25,660 nt of DNA, taken from NCBI GenBank assembly GCA_002408385.1, contig DHSB01000084.1, positions 2,943-28,602 of the forward strand, written 5' to 3'. Both the position numbers and the translations under genes were made by a program. This document shows, piece by piece, positions 6,560 to 13,980 of the stretch. The notes under the pieces are model-generated. The model was given only the letters and a program-made list of their open reading frames with translations, was not told the DNA's origin and ran no database searches. The stretch is from Myxococcales bacterium UBA5297. GTDB lineage: Bacteria; Myxococcota; Myxococcia; Myxococcales; UBA5297. Within the stretch, counting starts at the first letter, position 1, and each line of letters starts with the position of its first letter.

Positions 6560-7564
6560 ATGATCTTTCCCCTGAGGCTCTGCCTCTCGCTGACCCGCCA
6601 CATCGCGCTCAACGGCTTGCAGGGGCGGCGGCGCTACCCGCTGGTGCTGATGCTCGAGCCACTGTTCCACTGCAACCTCTCGTGCGCCGGCTGCGGCCGG
6701 GTGCGCGAGGCGCGGGAGATCGGCTTCCGGATGCTGACGGCCGAGGACTGCCTGGCCGCGGCGCGCGAGGCCGGCGCCCCGGTGGTCAGCGTGACCGGCG
6801 GCGAGCCCCTGCTGCACCCGGAGATCGGCGAGATCGTCCGCGGCCTCGAGGGGCAGAGGCGCTTCATCAACCTGTGCACCAACGGCATCCTGCTCGAGCG
6901 CTCGCTGCACAAGTTCAAGCCGAGCCCCTACCTCGGCTTCGTCGTCCACCTCGACGGGCTCGCCGAGAAGCACGACCGCATCGTCGGGCGCCAGGGCGTC
7001 TTCGAGCAGGCCGTCGCCTCCATCCAGGCCGCCAAGCGCGCCGGCTTCCAGGTGCGCACCAACACCACCGTCTTCAAAGGCAGCGACCCGCGCGAGGTCC
7101 GCGAGCTGTTCGAGCTGCTCGACGGGCTCGGGGTCGACGGGATGATGGTCGCCCCGGGCTTCAGCTACGAGGCGGTCGAGGAGGGCCTCTTCCTCGCGCG
7201 CAGCGAGGTCGAGTCGCTCTTCTCGCGGCTCAACCAGGACGCGGGGCGCTTTCGCTTCTACAACACGCCCGTCTACCGCCAGTTTCTGGCCGGCCAGCGC
7301 GGCCTGCAGTGCACGCCGTGGAGCACGCCGACCCGCAACCCGAAGGGCTGGAAGAGCCCCTGCTACCTCATCAGCGACGGCTACAAGGACTCCTTCGAGG
7401 CGCTGATGAACGAGACGCCCTGGGAGCGCTATGGCGTCGGCCGCGACCCGCGCTGCGCCAACTGCATGGTGCACTCGGGCTTCGAGGCGAGCGCGGTGGA
7501 GGCGACGCTCAAGAGCTGGCAGGACATCGTGCGCACGGTGCGCTGGTTCGCGCTGACGCGCTGA
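6560..7564 (+). CDS. hpnH: hopanoid biosynthesis radical SAM protein HpnH (adenosylhopane synthase)
   Basis: A 334-residue radical S-adenosylmethionine enzyme. The family couples the 5'-deoxyadenosyl radical to hopene to make adenosylhopane, the first step of side-chain elongation. The iron-sulfur Cys motif is FHCNLSCAGCG, with Cys38, Cys42 and Cys45 (C-x3-C-x2-C). SVTGGEPLLHPEI is the SAM-binding GGE segment, and a C-terminal Cys-containing region (CTPWSTPTRNPKGWKSPCY, RCANCMVHSGFEAS) is characteristic of HpnH. Length matches the family. The start at 6560 gives the usual MIFPLRLC-type opening; AGGTGG lies about 14 nt upstream. First gene of the operon; the next start is 18 bp past the stop. 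Assignment is strengthened by hpnG, hpnA and shc following. Confidence 0.94.
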   Translation: MIFPLRLCLSLTRHIALNGLQGRRRYPLVLMLEPLFHCNLSCAGCGRVREAREIGFRMLTAEDCLAAAREAGAPVVSVTGGEPLLHPEIGEIVRGLEGQRRFINLCTNGILLERSLHKFKPSPYLGFVVHLDGLAEKHDRIVGRQGVFEQAVASIQAAKRAGFQVRTNTTVFKGSDPREVRELFELLDGLGVDGMMVAPGFSYEAVEEGLFLARSEVESLFSRLNQDAGRFRFYNTPVYRQFLAGQRGLQCTPWSTPTRNPKGWKSPCYLISDGYKDSFEALMNETPWERYGVGRDPRCANCMVHSGFEASAVEATLKSWQDIVRTVRWFALTR

Positions 7565-7581
7565 GGGGAACGGTCGACGGC

Positions 7582-8316
7582 GTGATCGGTCTTGTCGGAG
7601 CGCTCAACGAGGAGGTCGGCGAGCTTCGCCGGCAGTTCGGCCTGAGGTCCATCCCCGCCGCCCGCGGCATGCGCCTGTACAAGGGTCGGCTCGGAGGCGA
7701 AGAGCTCTTCGTCGCCCAGACCGGCGTCGGGCGCGACAACGCGGAGCGGGCGACCGGCTTTCTGCTGCGGCGCCATCCGGTCCGGCTCGTCGTGGCGCTC
7801 GGCTTTGCCGGTGGGCTCTCGCCCGCGCTTCGTCCGGGAGAGCTCGTCCTGTGCCTGCGCCTGCACTGCGAGAGCGCGCCGGGCGGCTGCTGCCGGCCGG
7901 ACCCGGGGTTTCTCTCGCTGGCCGCGCGGGCCTCGAGCGCCGAGTCGCTGCAGGTGCGCCTGGGCAACAGCGTGACGGTCGCCAGGCTCGTCACCCGCTC
8001 GAGCGAGAAGCTCGCGCTGGGCCAGGCCTACCGGGCGCAGGCGGTCGACATGGAGAGCTACTGGATCGCCCGGCTCGCCTGCGAGCACCGGGTGCCGTTC
8101 ATCGCCGTCCGGGCCATCTCCGACCCGCTGGGCGGGCCGATGCCCCGGCTCGAACGGGTGCTCGGGCCCGCGGGCGAGCTGAGCTGGGCAAGGGCGCTCG
8201 TGCGCTTCGCGACTCATCCGTGCGAGCTGGCGCGCCTGCCGCGGCTGGGGCTCAACGCCAGGGCCGCCGCACACGCGCTCGCCGCCTTCGTCGGGGCCCT
8301 GGTCGCGAGGCTGTGA
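7582..8316 (+). CDS. hpnG: HpnG-type adenosylhopane nucleosidase/phosphorylase
   Basis: A 244-residue protein of the purine nucleoside phosphorylase (PNP_UDP) superfamily. Visible family features are VIGLVGALNEEV at the start, VAQTGVGRDNA, LVVALGFAGGLSP (the phosphate/ribose Gly region) and the base-recognition motif VDMESYWIARLACEHRVPF with Glu158, followed by VRAISD. In hopanoid producers HpnG removes adenine from adenosylhopane, giving ribosylhopane or its phosphate; that role is inferred from the position directly after hpnH. The GTG at 7582 is the first in-frame start able to give the conserved N-terminus, with GAGGGG about 13 nt upstream. The ribosome site spacing is long, so the start is moderately certain. 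Only 14 bp separate it from hpnA. Confidence 0.9.
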   Translation: MIGLVGALNEEVGELRRQFGLRSIPAARGMRLYKGRLGGEELFVAQTGVGRDNAERATGFLLRRHPVRLVVALGFAGGLSPALRPGELVLCLRLHCESAPGGCCRPDPGFLSLAARASSAESLQVRLGNSVTVARLVTRSSEKLALGQAYRAQAVDMESYWIARLACEHRVPFIAVRAISDPLGGPMPRLERVLGPAGELSWARALVRFATHPCELARLPRLGLNARAAAHALAAFVGALVARL

Positions 8317-8330
8317 GGGGGAAGAAGAGG

Positions 8331-9317
8331 ATGAAGGCGCTCGTCACCGGCGCGACCGGGTTCATCGGGGGCAACGTCGTCCGCGCGCTGCTGCGCCACG
8401 GCTACGAGGTGCGGGCCCTCGTCCGTGCGGGCAGCGACAGGCGCGGGCTCGAGGGGCTCAGCCTGGAGGTGGCCTTGGGCGATCTGCGCGACCGCGGCTC
8501 GCTGCGCCAGGCGATGCGCGGCTGCGAGGCCGTCCTGCACGTCGGGGCGGCCTACACGCTCTGGAGCCGCGACCCCGCGGCGATCTACGAGAGCAACGTC
8601 GGGGGGACCGAGAACCTGCTCGAGGCGGCCCGCGAGCAGGGCGTGCGCAGGGTCGTCCACACGAGCAGCGAGTCGACCATCGCCATTGCCCGCAACGGCT
8701 GCCTTGGCAGCGAGGTGGGCGACAACAGCTCCGACCAACTCCCCGGCGACTACAAGAAGTCCAAGCTCATCGCCGAGCGGCTCGCGCGCAAGGCGGCCGA
8801 GTCGGGCCTGCCGGTGGTCATCGTCAACCCGACGACCCCGATCGGCGCCGGGGACCTCAAGCCGACCCCCACCGGCCGGATCGTCGTCGACTTCTTGCGC
8901 CGGCGCCTGCCGGCCTACGTCGAGACCGGGATGAACTTCGTCGACGTCGAGGACGTCGCCGAGGGCCACGTCCTCGCGCTCGAGCGCGGAAGGGTGGGCG
9001 AGCGCTACCTGCTGGGCCACGAGAACCTCAGCCTGCGCCAGGCGCTGCAGATCCTCGAGCGCATCTCCGGGCTGCGGGCCCCGTCGCTGCGCCTGCCGCT
9101 GTGGCTCGCGCTGGGGGCCGCGCACCTCGACGAGCGGCTCGCCGCGCGGCTGGGCCGGCCGCCGCGCATCCCTTTGGCCGGCGTCAAGGCGGCGCTCAAG
9201 ACCCGGTACTTCGACTGCTCGAAGGCGGTGCGCGAGCTGGGCATGCCGCAGACGCCGGTCGAGCTCGCCTTCGAGAAGGCGGTCAGGTGGTTTCGCGACA
9301 ACGGGTACGCAAGCTGA
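8331..9317 (+). CDS. hpnA: hopanoid-associated sugar epimerase HpnA
   Basis: A 328-residue short-chain dehydrogenase of the extended (NAD-dependent epimerase/dehydratase) type. The dinucleotide-binding loop is GATGFIGGN (Gly7, Gly10, Gly13). The catalytic YxxxK is Tyr141-Lys145 in DYKKSK, and the Ser is in HTSSEST at about 112-115. NPTTPIGAGD and MNFVDVEDVAEGH are typical of HpnA-like epimerases. HpnA proteins occur in most hopanoid clusters and are thought to modify the sugar part of the side chain, though the exact reaction is unsettled. The ATG at 8331 follows a purine-rich GAGGGGGAAGAAGAGG leader. It lies between hpnG and shc with short gaps (14 and 20 bp), so cotranscription is likely. 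Confidence 0.92.
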   Translation: MKALVTGATGFIGGNVVRALLRHGYEVRALVRAGSDRRGLEGLSLEVALGDLRDRGSLRQAMRGCEAVLHVGAAYTLWSRDPAAIYESNVGGTENLLEAAREQGVRRVVHTSSESTIAIARNGCLGSEVGDNSSDQLPGDYKKSKLIAERLARKAAESGLPVVIVNPTTPIGAGDLKPTPTGRIVVDFLRRRLPAYVETGMNFVDVEDVAEGHVLALERGRVGERYLLGHENLSLRQALQILERISGLRAPSLRLPLWLALGAAHLDERLAARLGRPPRIPLAGVKAALKTRYFDCSKAVRELGMPQTPVELAFEKAVRWFRDNGYAS

Positions 9318-9337
9318 AGAAGGGCAGGGGGGCGGGC

Positions 9338-11308
9338 ATGGAGACCAAGGGAGCGGTGGGCGGCACCCTCGCGGCAAGCAACGAGCTGGCCCTCTCGCGG
9401 CCGGCCCCGGACGTCTGCGCCGAGCAGCTCGAGCGCTGTGTCGAGCGCGCCCAGCAGTACCTGCTGCGCCGCCAGCATCCCGACGGCTACTGGGCCGGCG
9501 AGCTCTACGCGGACGCGAGCGTGCCGGCGGGCTACGTCCCGCTGATGCACCTGATGACCGGCGCGGTCGACCCGGCCCGAGAGCGCAAGGTGGTCGAGGC
9601 GGTCTTCGGCCAGCAGCGCTCCGACGGCTCCTGGGCGCTCTATCACGGCGGCCCGGCCGATCTGAACGTCGGCCTGCAGGCCTACCTCGCGCTCAAGATG
9701 GCGGGGATCGCCGGGGCCGACCCGCGGATGAAGCGGGCCCGCGAGGTGATCGTCGGGCTGGGCGGCATCGCCCGCGCCAACGTGATCACCAAGATCTGGC
9801 TGGCGCTCTTCGACCAGTACCCGTGGGCCGCAACCCCGACGGTGCCGCCGGAGCTGGTGCTGCTGCCCGAGAGCTTCGCCTTGAACATCTACGAGTTCTC
9901 GAGCTGGTCGCGCGCGACCATCGTGGCGCTGAGCGTGGTGCTCACGCAGCGGCCGCTGTGCCACCTGCCCGCCTCGGCGCACCTCCGCGAGCTGTGGGCC
10001 GACCCGGGCGAGCGCGCGCGCTGCCGGGTGGGCGAGTCGGACGAGTTGGTGAGCTGGAAGAGCTTCTTTCTGGGCGCCGACGCGCTGCTGAAGGCCTGGG
10101 AGAGGCTGCCCCTCAAGCCGATGCGCAAGCTCGCGCTGCAGCGCACCGAGCGCTGGATCCTCGAGCACCAGGAGGCCGACGGGAGCTGGGGCGGGATCAT
10201 GCTGCCCTGGCTCTACTCGCTCGTCGCGCTCAAGAGCCTGGGGTACTCGAACAGCCACCACGCGGTCGCCCGCGGGCTCAAGGGCATCGAGGGCTTCCTG
10301 CTCGAGGACGAGCGGCGCCTGCACCTGCAGCCGGCCACCTCGCCGGTCTGGGACACCGCCTGGAGCGTCCTCGCGCTGAGCGAGTCGGGGCTGCCGGCCG
10401 ACCACCCCGCGCTGTGCAAGGCGGCCCGCTGGCTGCTCGACCAGGAGATCCGCGTCGGCGGCGACTGGCGGGTGAAGAACCGGCACGCCGAGCCGGGCTG
10501 CTGGTCGTTCGAGCACGAGAACGACCTCTACCCGGACCTCGACGACACGGCGGTGGTCGCCCGGGCGCTGCGGCGGGTGCGGCTCGACGCGGCCGGCGAG
10601 GAGGCCAAGGGGCGGGCGGTCCGCCGGGCGACGAGCTGGGTCCTGAGCATGCAGTGCCGCGACGGAGGCTGGGCGGCGTTCGACAAGGACAACAACCGCG
10701 AGCTGCTCACGCACCTGCCGTTCGCCGACTTCATGACCCCGCTCGACCCGACCTGCGCCGACGTCACCGGCCACGTGCTCGAGCTGCTCGGGGAGCTGGG
10801 CCACACCGGCCCGGCGCTGCACGACGCGCTGGCCTATCTGCGCCGGACGCAGGAGCCCGACGGCGCCTGGTACGGCCGCTGGGGCGTCAACTACCTCTAC
10901 GGCACCGGACTCGCGGTCGTGGGACTGGCGGCGGCAGACGCGGCGCGGGGCCAGACCTACGTACAGCGGGCGCTCGCCTGGCTCGAGAGGCACCAGAACG
11001 ACGACGGGGGCTGGGGCGAGAGCTGCCGCAGCTACGCCGATCCGCACGCGCGCGGGCGCGGCGAGAGCACCGCCTCGCAGACCGCCTGGGCGCTCAACGG
11101 GCTGATCGCCGCGCACGGGCGGGCGACCCCGGCCGCGCAGGCGGGCGTCGGCTATCTGCTCGGCACGCAGAGCCCCGAGGGCGACTGGAAAGAGCAGGCC
11201 CACACCGGCACCGGTTTTCCGAGGGCCTTCTACCTTCGCTACGACATGTACCGGGTCTACTTCCCGCTGGTCGCGCTCGGCCGCTTTCGGCGCGTGGCCA
11301 AGAGGTAG
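9338..11308 (+). CDS. shc: squalene-hopene cyclase
   Basis: A 656-residue class II triterpene cyclase that turns squalene into hopene or hopanol at the cytoplasmic membrane. The catalytic acid motif is DLDDTA (residues 400-405), the DxDD form typical of squalene rather than oxidosqualene cyclases. Repeated QW motifs are visible: QRSDGSW, QEADGSW, QCRDGGW, QEPDGAW, QNDDGGW and QSPEGDW. GRWGVNYLYGT and HENDLYPDLDD are also typical. Length is normal. The ATG at 9338 follows a G-rich AGGGGGGCGGG leader and gives the usual variable N-terminus before RAQQYLLRRQHPDGYW. The membrane is the expected site of action. The substrate, squalene, must be supplied elsewhere, as hpnCDE or squalene synthase genes are absent here. 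Confidence 0.96.
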   Translation: METKGAVGGTLAASNELALSRPAPDVCAEQLERCVERAQQYLLRRQHPDGYWAGELYADASVPAGYVPLMHLMTGAVDPARERKVVEAVFGQQRSDGSWALYHGGPADLNVGLQAYLALKMAGIAGADPRMKRAREVIVGLGGIARANVITKIWLALFDQYPWAATPTVPPELVLLPESFALNIYEFSSWSRATIVALSVVLTQRPLCHLPASAHLRELWADPGERARCRVGESDELVSWKSFFLGADALLKAWERLPLKPMRKLALQRTERWILEHQEADGSWGGIMLPWLYSLVALKSLGYSNSHHAVARGLKGIEGFLLEDERRLHLQPATSPVWDTAWSVLALSESGLPADHPALCKAARWLLDQEIRVGGDWRVKNRHAEPGCWSFEHENDLYPDLDDTAVVARALRRVRLDAAGEEAKGRAVRRATSWVLSMQCRDGGWAAFDKDNNRELLTHLPFADFMTPLDPTCADVTGHVLELLGELGHTGPALHDALAYLRRTQEPDGAWYGRWGVNYLYGTGLAVVGLAAADAARGQTYVQRALAWLERHQNDDGGWGESCRSYADPHARGRGESTASQTAWALNGLIAAHGRATPAAQAGVGYLLGTQSPEGDWKEQAHTGTGFPRAFYLRYDMYRVYFPLVALGRFRRVAKR

Positions 11309-11370
11309 GGCATCGAGCGGGCGGCGGGCGGTCGGGTTGGCCCCGGACGGCCGACGGCGAGGAGGAGGGG

Positions 11371-11697
11371 ATGTCTGCTCGAGTGGCGACGATGTTTCTG
11401 GGCCTCTGGCTGTTCGTCTCGACCTTCCTCTGGCCGCATACGGCCGGCCAGTTCAGCAACACGTGGATCGTGGGCGTGCTCGCCGTCGCCTTCAGCGTGG
11501 TGGCGATGGCCTTTCCTGTCGCCCGCTACCTGAACACCGCTTTGGCGCTCTGGCTCTTCGCCTCGGTCTGGCTGCTGCCCGGGAGGTCGGTGGCCACCGC
11601 CTGGAACAACGCGCTCGTCGCGGTGGCGCTCTTCGCCTTCTCGCTCGTCTCCAGCCGCGAGGTGTCCGGCCGCGGGCCGGTGCGCGGGACTCTTTGA
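11371..11697 (+). CDS. SPW-repeat small membrane protein
   Basis: A 108-residue hydrophobic protein with four predicted helices arranged as an internal duplication: GLWLFVSTFLWP followed by VGVLAVAFSVVAMAF, then ALWLFASVWLLP followed by ALVAVALFAFSLV. This matches the SPW-repeat family (small membrane proteins with a Ser-x-Trp-type motif in each half), whose function is unknown. The ATG at 11371 has an excellent purine-rich site GGAGGAGGGG immediately before it. It lies 62 bp after shc on the same strand with no terminator between, so it is probably the last gene of the hopanoid operon. A hopanoid-related role is inferred from position only. Confidence 0.82.
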   Translation: MSARVATMFLGLWLFVSTFLWPHTAGQFSNTWIVGVLAVAFSVVAMAFPVARYLNTALALWLFASVWLLPGRSVATAWNNALVAVALFAFSLVSSREVSGRGPVRGTL

Positions 11698-11734
11698 GGC
11701 GCGCGTCGAGGGGGGGCAGGCGGCCGCTCGCAGC

Positions 11735-11821
11735 CCGAGGCACCTCGGCGACGAGGGGCTCGGATCCGCGCGCGGGCCCGCGCGGCAGGGTCCAGGCGAG
11801 GCGCCCCGAAGGTCTCTTCGG
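11735..11821 (+). terminator. cluster of hairpins ending the hopanoid operon
   Basis: Three structures follow in a row. At 11735-11763 CCGAG/CTCGG enclose CCTCG-GCGA-CGAGG, a stem with a GNRA-type tetraloop. At 11769-11784 CGCGCGGGCCCGCGCG is a perfect 16-bp palindrome without spacer. At 11806-11821 CCGAAG-GTCT-CTTCGG is a 6-bp hairpin. None has a U-tract. Together they are a plausible 3' end of the operon transcript. Confidence 0.45.
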
Positions 11822-11870
11822 CCAGGACAGGGCTCGTCGAACCGCGTGAAGCGGGGTCGATGCGCCGGAG

Positions 11871-12142
11871 GTGAGGATCCCGCGACGCGTGAAGTGCCCC
11901 CTCGCCGCGTCGAGTGAGGATCCCGCGACGGGTGAAGCGCCCCCTCGCCGCGTCGAGTGAGGATCCCGCGACGCGTGAAGCGCCCCCTCGCCGCGTCGAG
12001 CGAGGATCCCGCGACGCGTGAAGTGCCGCCTCGCCGTGTCGAGTGAGGATCCCGCGACGCGTGAAGTGCTGTCTCGCCGTGTCGAGTGAGGATCCCGCGA
12101 CGCGTGAAGCGCCCCCTCGCCGCGTCGAGTGAGGATCCCGCG
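11871..12142. repeat. 43-bp tandem repeat array, six full copies plus a partial one
   Basis: Units begin at 11871, 11914, 11957, 12000, 12043 and 12086, exactly 43 bp apart, and a truncated seventh begins at 12129. Each unit opens GTGAGGATCCCGCGACGCG and closes CTCGCCGCGTCGA, with variants. Copies 3 and 6 are identical. Most differences elsewhere are single C/T changes. Each unit carries CGACGCG and its complement CGCGTCG 16 bp apart, so every unit can fold into a hairpin; copies 2, 4 and 5 carry changes in an arm. 43 bp does not preserve reading frame, so the Arg/Gly-rich frames through it are not genes. There are no unique spacers. A decayed half-copy may precede it at about 11842-11870. 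Confidence 0.93.
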
Positions 12143-12325
12143 CCTTGACGCGCGCTCCTTCGCCGATTGGCGAGCCTTCAATGGGCTTCTTCGGACGGCC
12201 TGCTGCCCCAGTTTGGGGGGCCGAACTCCCGGTGGTCCGCTCGCGGGGGGATTCCGGGGGGCGCTCCAACACCCGATGGGCAGACCCGAAAGGGACCGCG
12301 CTCCGGGTCACACGGCAAACGCAAA
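12143..12325. other. intergenic stretch after the 43-bp array
   Basis: No gene or promoter is convincing. It has a small CGCC-GATT-GGCG hairpin near 12160 and runs of G, and it leads into the terminator of the minus-strand lipoprotein gene. Confidence 0.5.
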
Positions 12326-12360
12326 ACGGGCGAGCCCTCCGCATGAGAAGGCTCGCCCGT
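12326..12360 (-). terminator. intrinsic terminator of the His/Pro-rich lipoprotein gene
   Basis: A perfect 11-bp stem (ACGGGCGAGCC at 12326-12336, GGCTCGCCCGT at 12350-12360) with a 13-nt loop ends in TTTTGC on the minus strand. It lies 26 bp past the stop codon. Conventional rho-independent layout. Confidence 0.88.
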
Positions 12361-12386
12361 ACTCATTTCGCCTCGGTGCTCTCGGG

Positions 12387-13826
12387 CTACCGAATGCTTC
12401 GGCCTCTGGTGGGTCTCGCCTGGGGCCTGACGCTCGGGGTGCGGTCGTCTTCCTCGACTTCCTTGCTCTTGGTGCCAGCCGGAGGCCGGTAGGGCGGCGG
12501 GCCAGGAGGCGGCGGGCGGAAGGTCGAATCGTCCCTGACGGGCGGCCGGCGCAGGTCGGTCGCCGGACCGGTCTGCGGGCGGGACGGGCGGTCGACGCTC
12601 GGGCCGCTGCCGAAGGGGCGGTCGGTCCCCGTGTTCGGCTTCGGGCGCGTGGTGGTGCCTCCCGTCGAGGGGCGGGGATCGGGCCTGTCGAAAGAGGGCG
12701 GCCGGTTGAAGCCGGGGTTGCCGGTGCTGGGCCGCTCGGGCTTGAAATCGGGGCGGCCGGGGCGATTGAAGTCCGGCTTGCTGTCGGGCTTGTTGTCCGT
12801 CGGGTCCAGACCGGGGCGATTGAAGGTGCCCGCCGGCGGGTTTGCCGGACCGGAGGGCGGTTCGGGCCGCTCGAACTCAGGGCGGGTGTGAGAGGGCGGA
12901 GGCCGCGGCGGGCGCTGGAACCCGCCCGGCGGTGGGGTCACCGTGCCCGGGCCGTTGCCGAAGCCGGGGCGCGGGTCGAAGCCAGGCCGCGTCGTCGAAG
13001 GCGGAGGCTGGGAGTCGGTCTCTGGCGGGGTCAAGGGGCCCGGACGCGCGTCGCCGAGGTCGATGTCGCCCGGCTTGCCCTGGGCAGCGTGCGGCGGGCG
13101 CCCGGGGCGCTCGAAGTCGGACTGCTCGAACTTGGCTGGAGGGCGGACAGTTCCGGGAGTCGGGCCGGTGCCAGGGGTCATGGTCCCGGGGGTGGGGCCG
13201 CCGGGGGGCGCGGTCCCCGGGGTCGGGCCCGAGGGGCCACTGCCGGAGCCGGGCTGCGGATACGAGGGGCCGCTGCCCGAGCCGGGCTGCGGGTACGAGG
13301 GCCCGGATGCCGAGCCTGAACCCGGGCGCGGATACGAAGGGCCTGCGTCGTGGCCTTGGGCCGGGCGAGAACCGGCGGGTCTCGCCTCGTGCGTATACGT
13401 GTAGCGGTGGGTGTTCCGGTCCCACTGGAAGTGCGCGTGGTGGTGGCGCGGTGGGTGGTAGTTGTGCGTGTGCGAGCCGTGCAGGTAGCACCAGCCGCCG
13501 TAGGGGTCGGGGTGCACGTCCCAGTAGGTCACGACGACGGGAGCGCTGTAGTAGTAGACCCCGCTCTCGTAGCGGTAGTGCTCCGGGTAGACCGGCGCGT
13601 AGTCGTGGTCGTGGACCCCTTCGATGAGGCACCAGCCTCCGCCCCACGCGTCGGGGATGAGGTGCGCGCCCCAGTACCGGTAGGTCGGGCTCGTCTGGAC
13701 GATGATCTGCTGCGGCTCAGGCGGCGGGGTTTCGTAGACGACCGGTCTCCTGTCGACCGTGTGGACACAGGCTCCAAGGCCCGAGAGCATCACTGCAGCC
13801 AGGAGTAATCGGTTCAAGGACCGCAT
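12387..13826 (-). CDS. His-rich and Pro-rich lipoprotein of unknown function
   Basis: A 479-residue predicted lipoprotein. The signal MRSLNRLLLAAVMLSGLGAC has a good lipobox (LGAC) with Cys20. Residues about 50-145 are an aromatic and His-rich domain with two copies of the pattern GGWC-x3-G-x-H-x-H-x-Y (GGWCLIEGVHDHDY at 63-76, GGWCYLHGSHTHNY at 110-123), then HPPRHHHAHF. The rest is low-complexity: three PSYPQPGSGSG-like repeats, PTPGT repeats, then many FxRP units (FNRPG, FERPE, FDRPD). The His pairs suggest metal binding and the Cys pair may form a disulfide; both are inference. Start ATG 13826 has AGGGAG upstream; the longer frame to 13904 lacks a signal sequence at its start. The Pro-rich tail may span peptidoglycan. 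I recognise the domain style, not a function. Confidence 0.82.
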   Translation of the reverse strand: MRSLNRLLLAAVMLSGLGACVHTVDRRPVVYETPPPEPQQIIVQTSPTYRYWGAHLIPDAWGGGWCLIEGVHDHDYAPVYPEHYRYESGVYYYSAPVVVTYWDVHPDPYGGWCYLHGSHTHNYHPPRHHHAHFQWDRNTHRYTYTHEARPAGSRPAQGHDAGPSYPRPGSGSASGPSYPQPGSGSGPSYPQPGSGSGPSGPTPGTAPPGGPTPGTMTPGTGPTPGTVRPPAKFEQSDFERPGRPPHAAQGKPGDIDLGDARPGPLTPPETDSQPPPSTTRPGFDPRPGFGNGPGTVTPPPGGFQRPPRPPPSHTRPEFERPEPPSGPANPPAGTFNRPGLDPTDNKPDSKPDFNRPGRPDFKPERPSTGNPGFNRPPSFDRPDPRPSTGGTTTRPKPNTGTDRPFGSGPSVDRPSRPQTGPATDLRRPPVRDDSTFRPPPPGPPPYRPPAGTKSKEVEEDDRTPSVRPQARPTRGRSIR

Positions 13827-13934
13827 GGGCGTCTCCCTGGGGTGTGGCGCTACGGCTCGAATCGCTGCCGCGCTTTCGACGGGGAGCTTCTCGGGCGGAT
13901 TCACCCGCCGCCGGCCATGTTGCCTCCCGTCGCG

Positions 13935-13966
13935 TCTGGTTTACACCAGAACGACCCCGCGGTCGT
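13935..13966. promoter_or_regulatory. two abutting perfect dyads
   Basis: TCTGGT-TTAC-ACCAGA (13935-13950) is directly followed by ACGACC-CCGC-GGTCGT (13951-13966). Each is a 6-bp perfect inverted repeat with a 4-bp centre. They lie between the DsbA-like gene's stop and the lipoprotein gene's start, both on the minus strand, so they could be a terminator pair, an operator, or a processed hairpin. No U-tract follows. Confidence 0.45.
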
Positions 13967-13980
13967 CTCCCCGGTTAAAG

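Noticed and set aside
9005..11203. 732-codon open frame antisense to shc
   Set aside because: It is a shadow of a GC-rich gene: Arg/Leu/Ala/Val/Gln-rich with no domain, fully opposite a certain squalene-hopene cyclase.
11871..12142. CRISPR array
   Set aside because: Units repeat directly with no unique spacers, and no cas genes are in the window.
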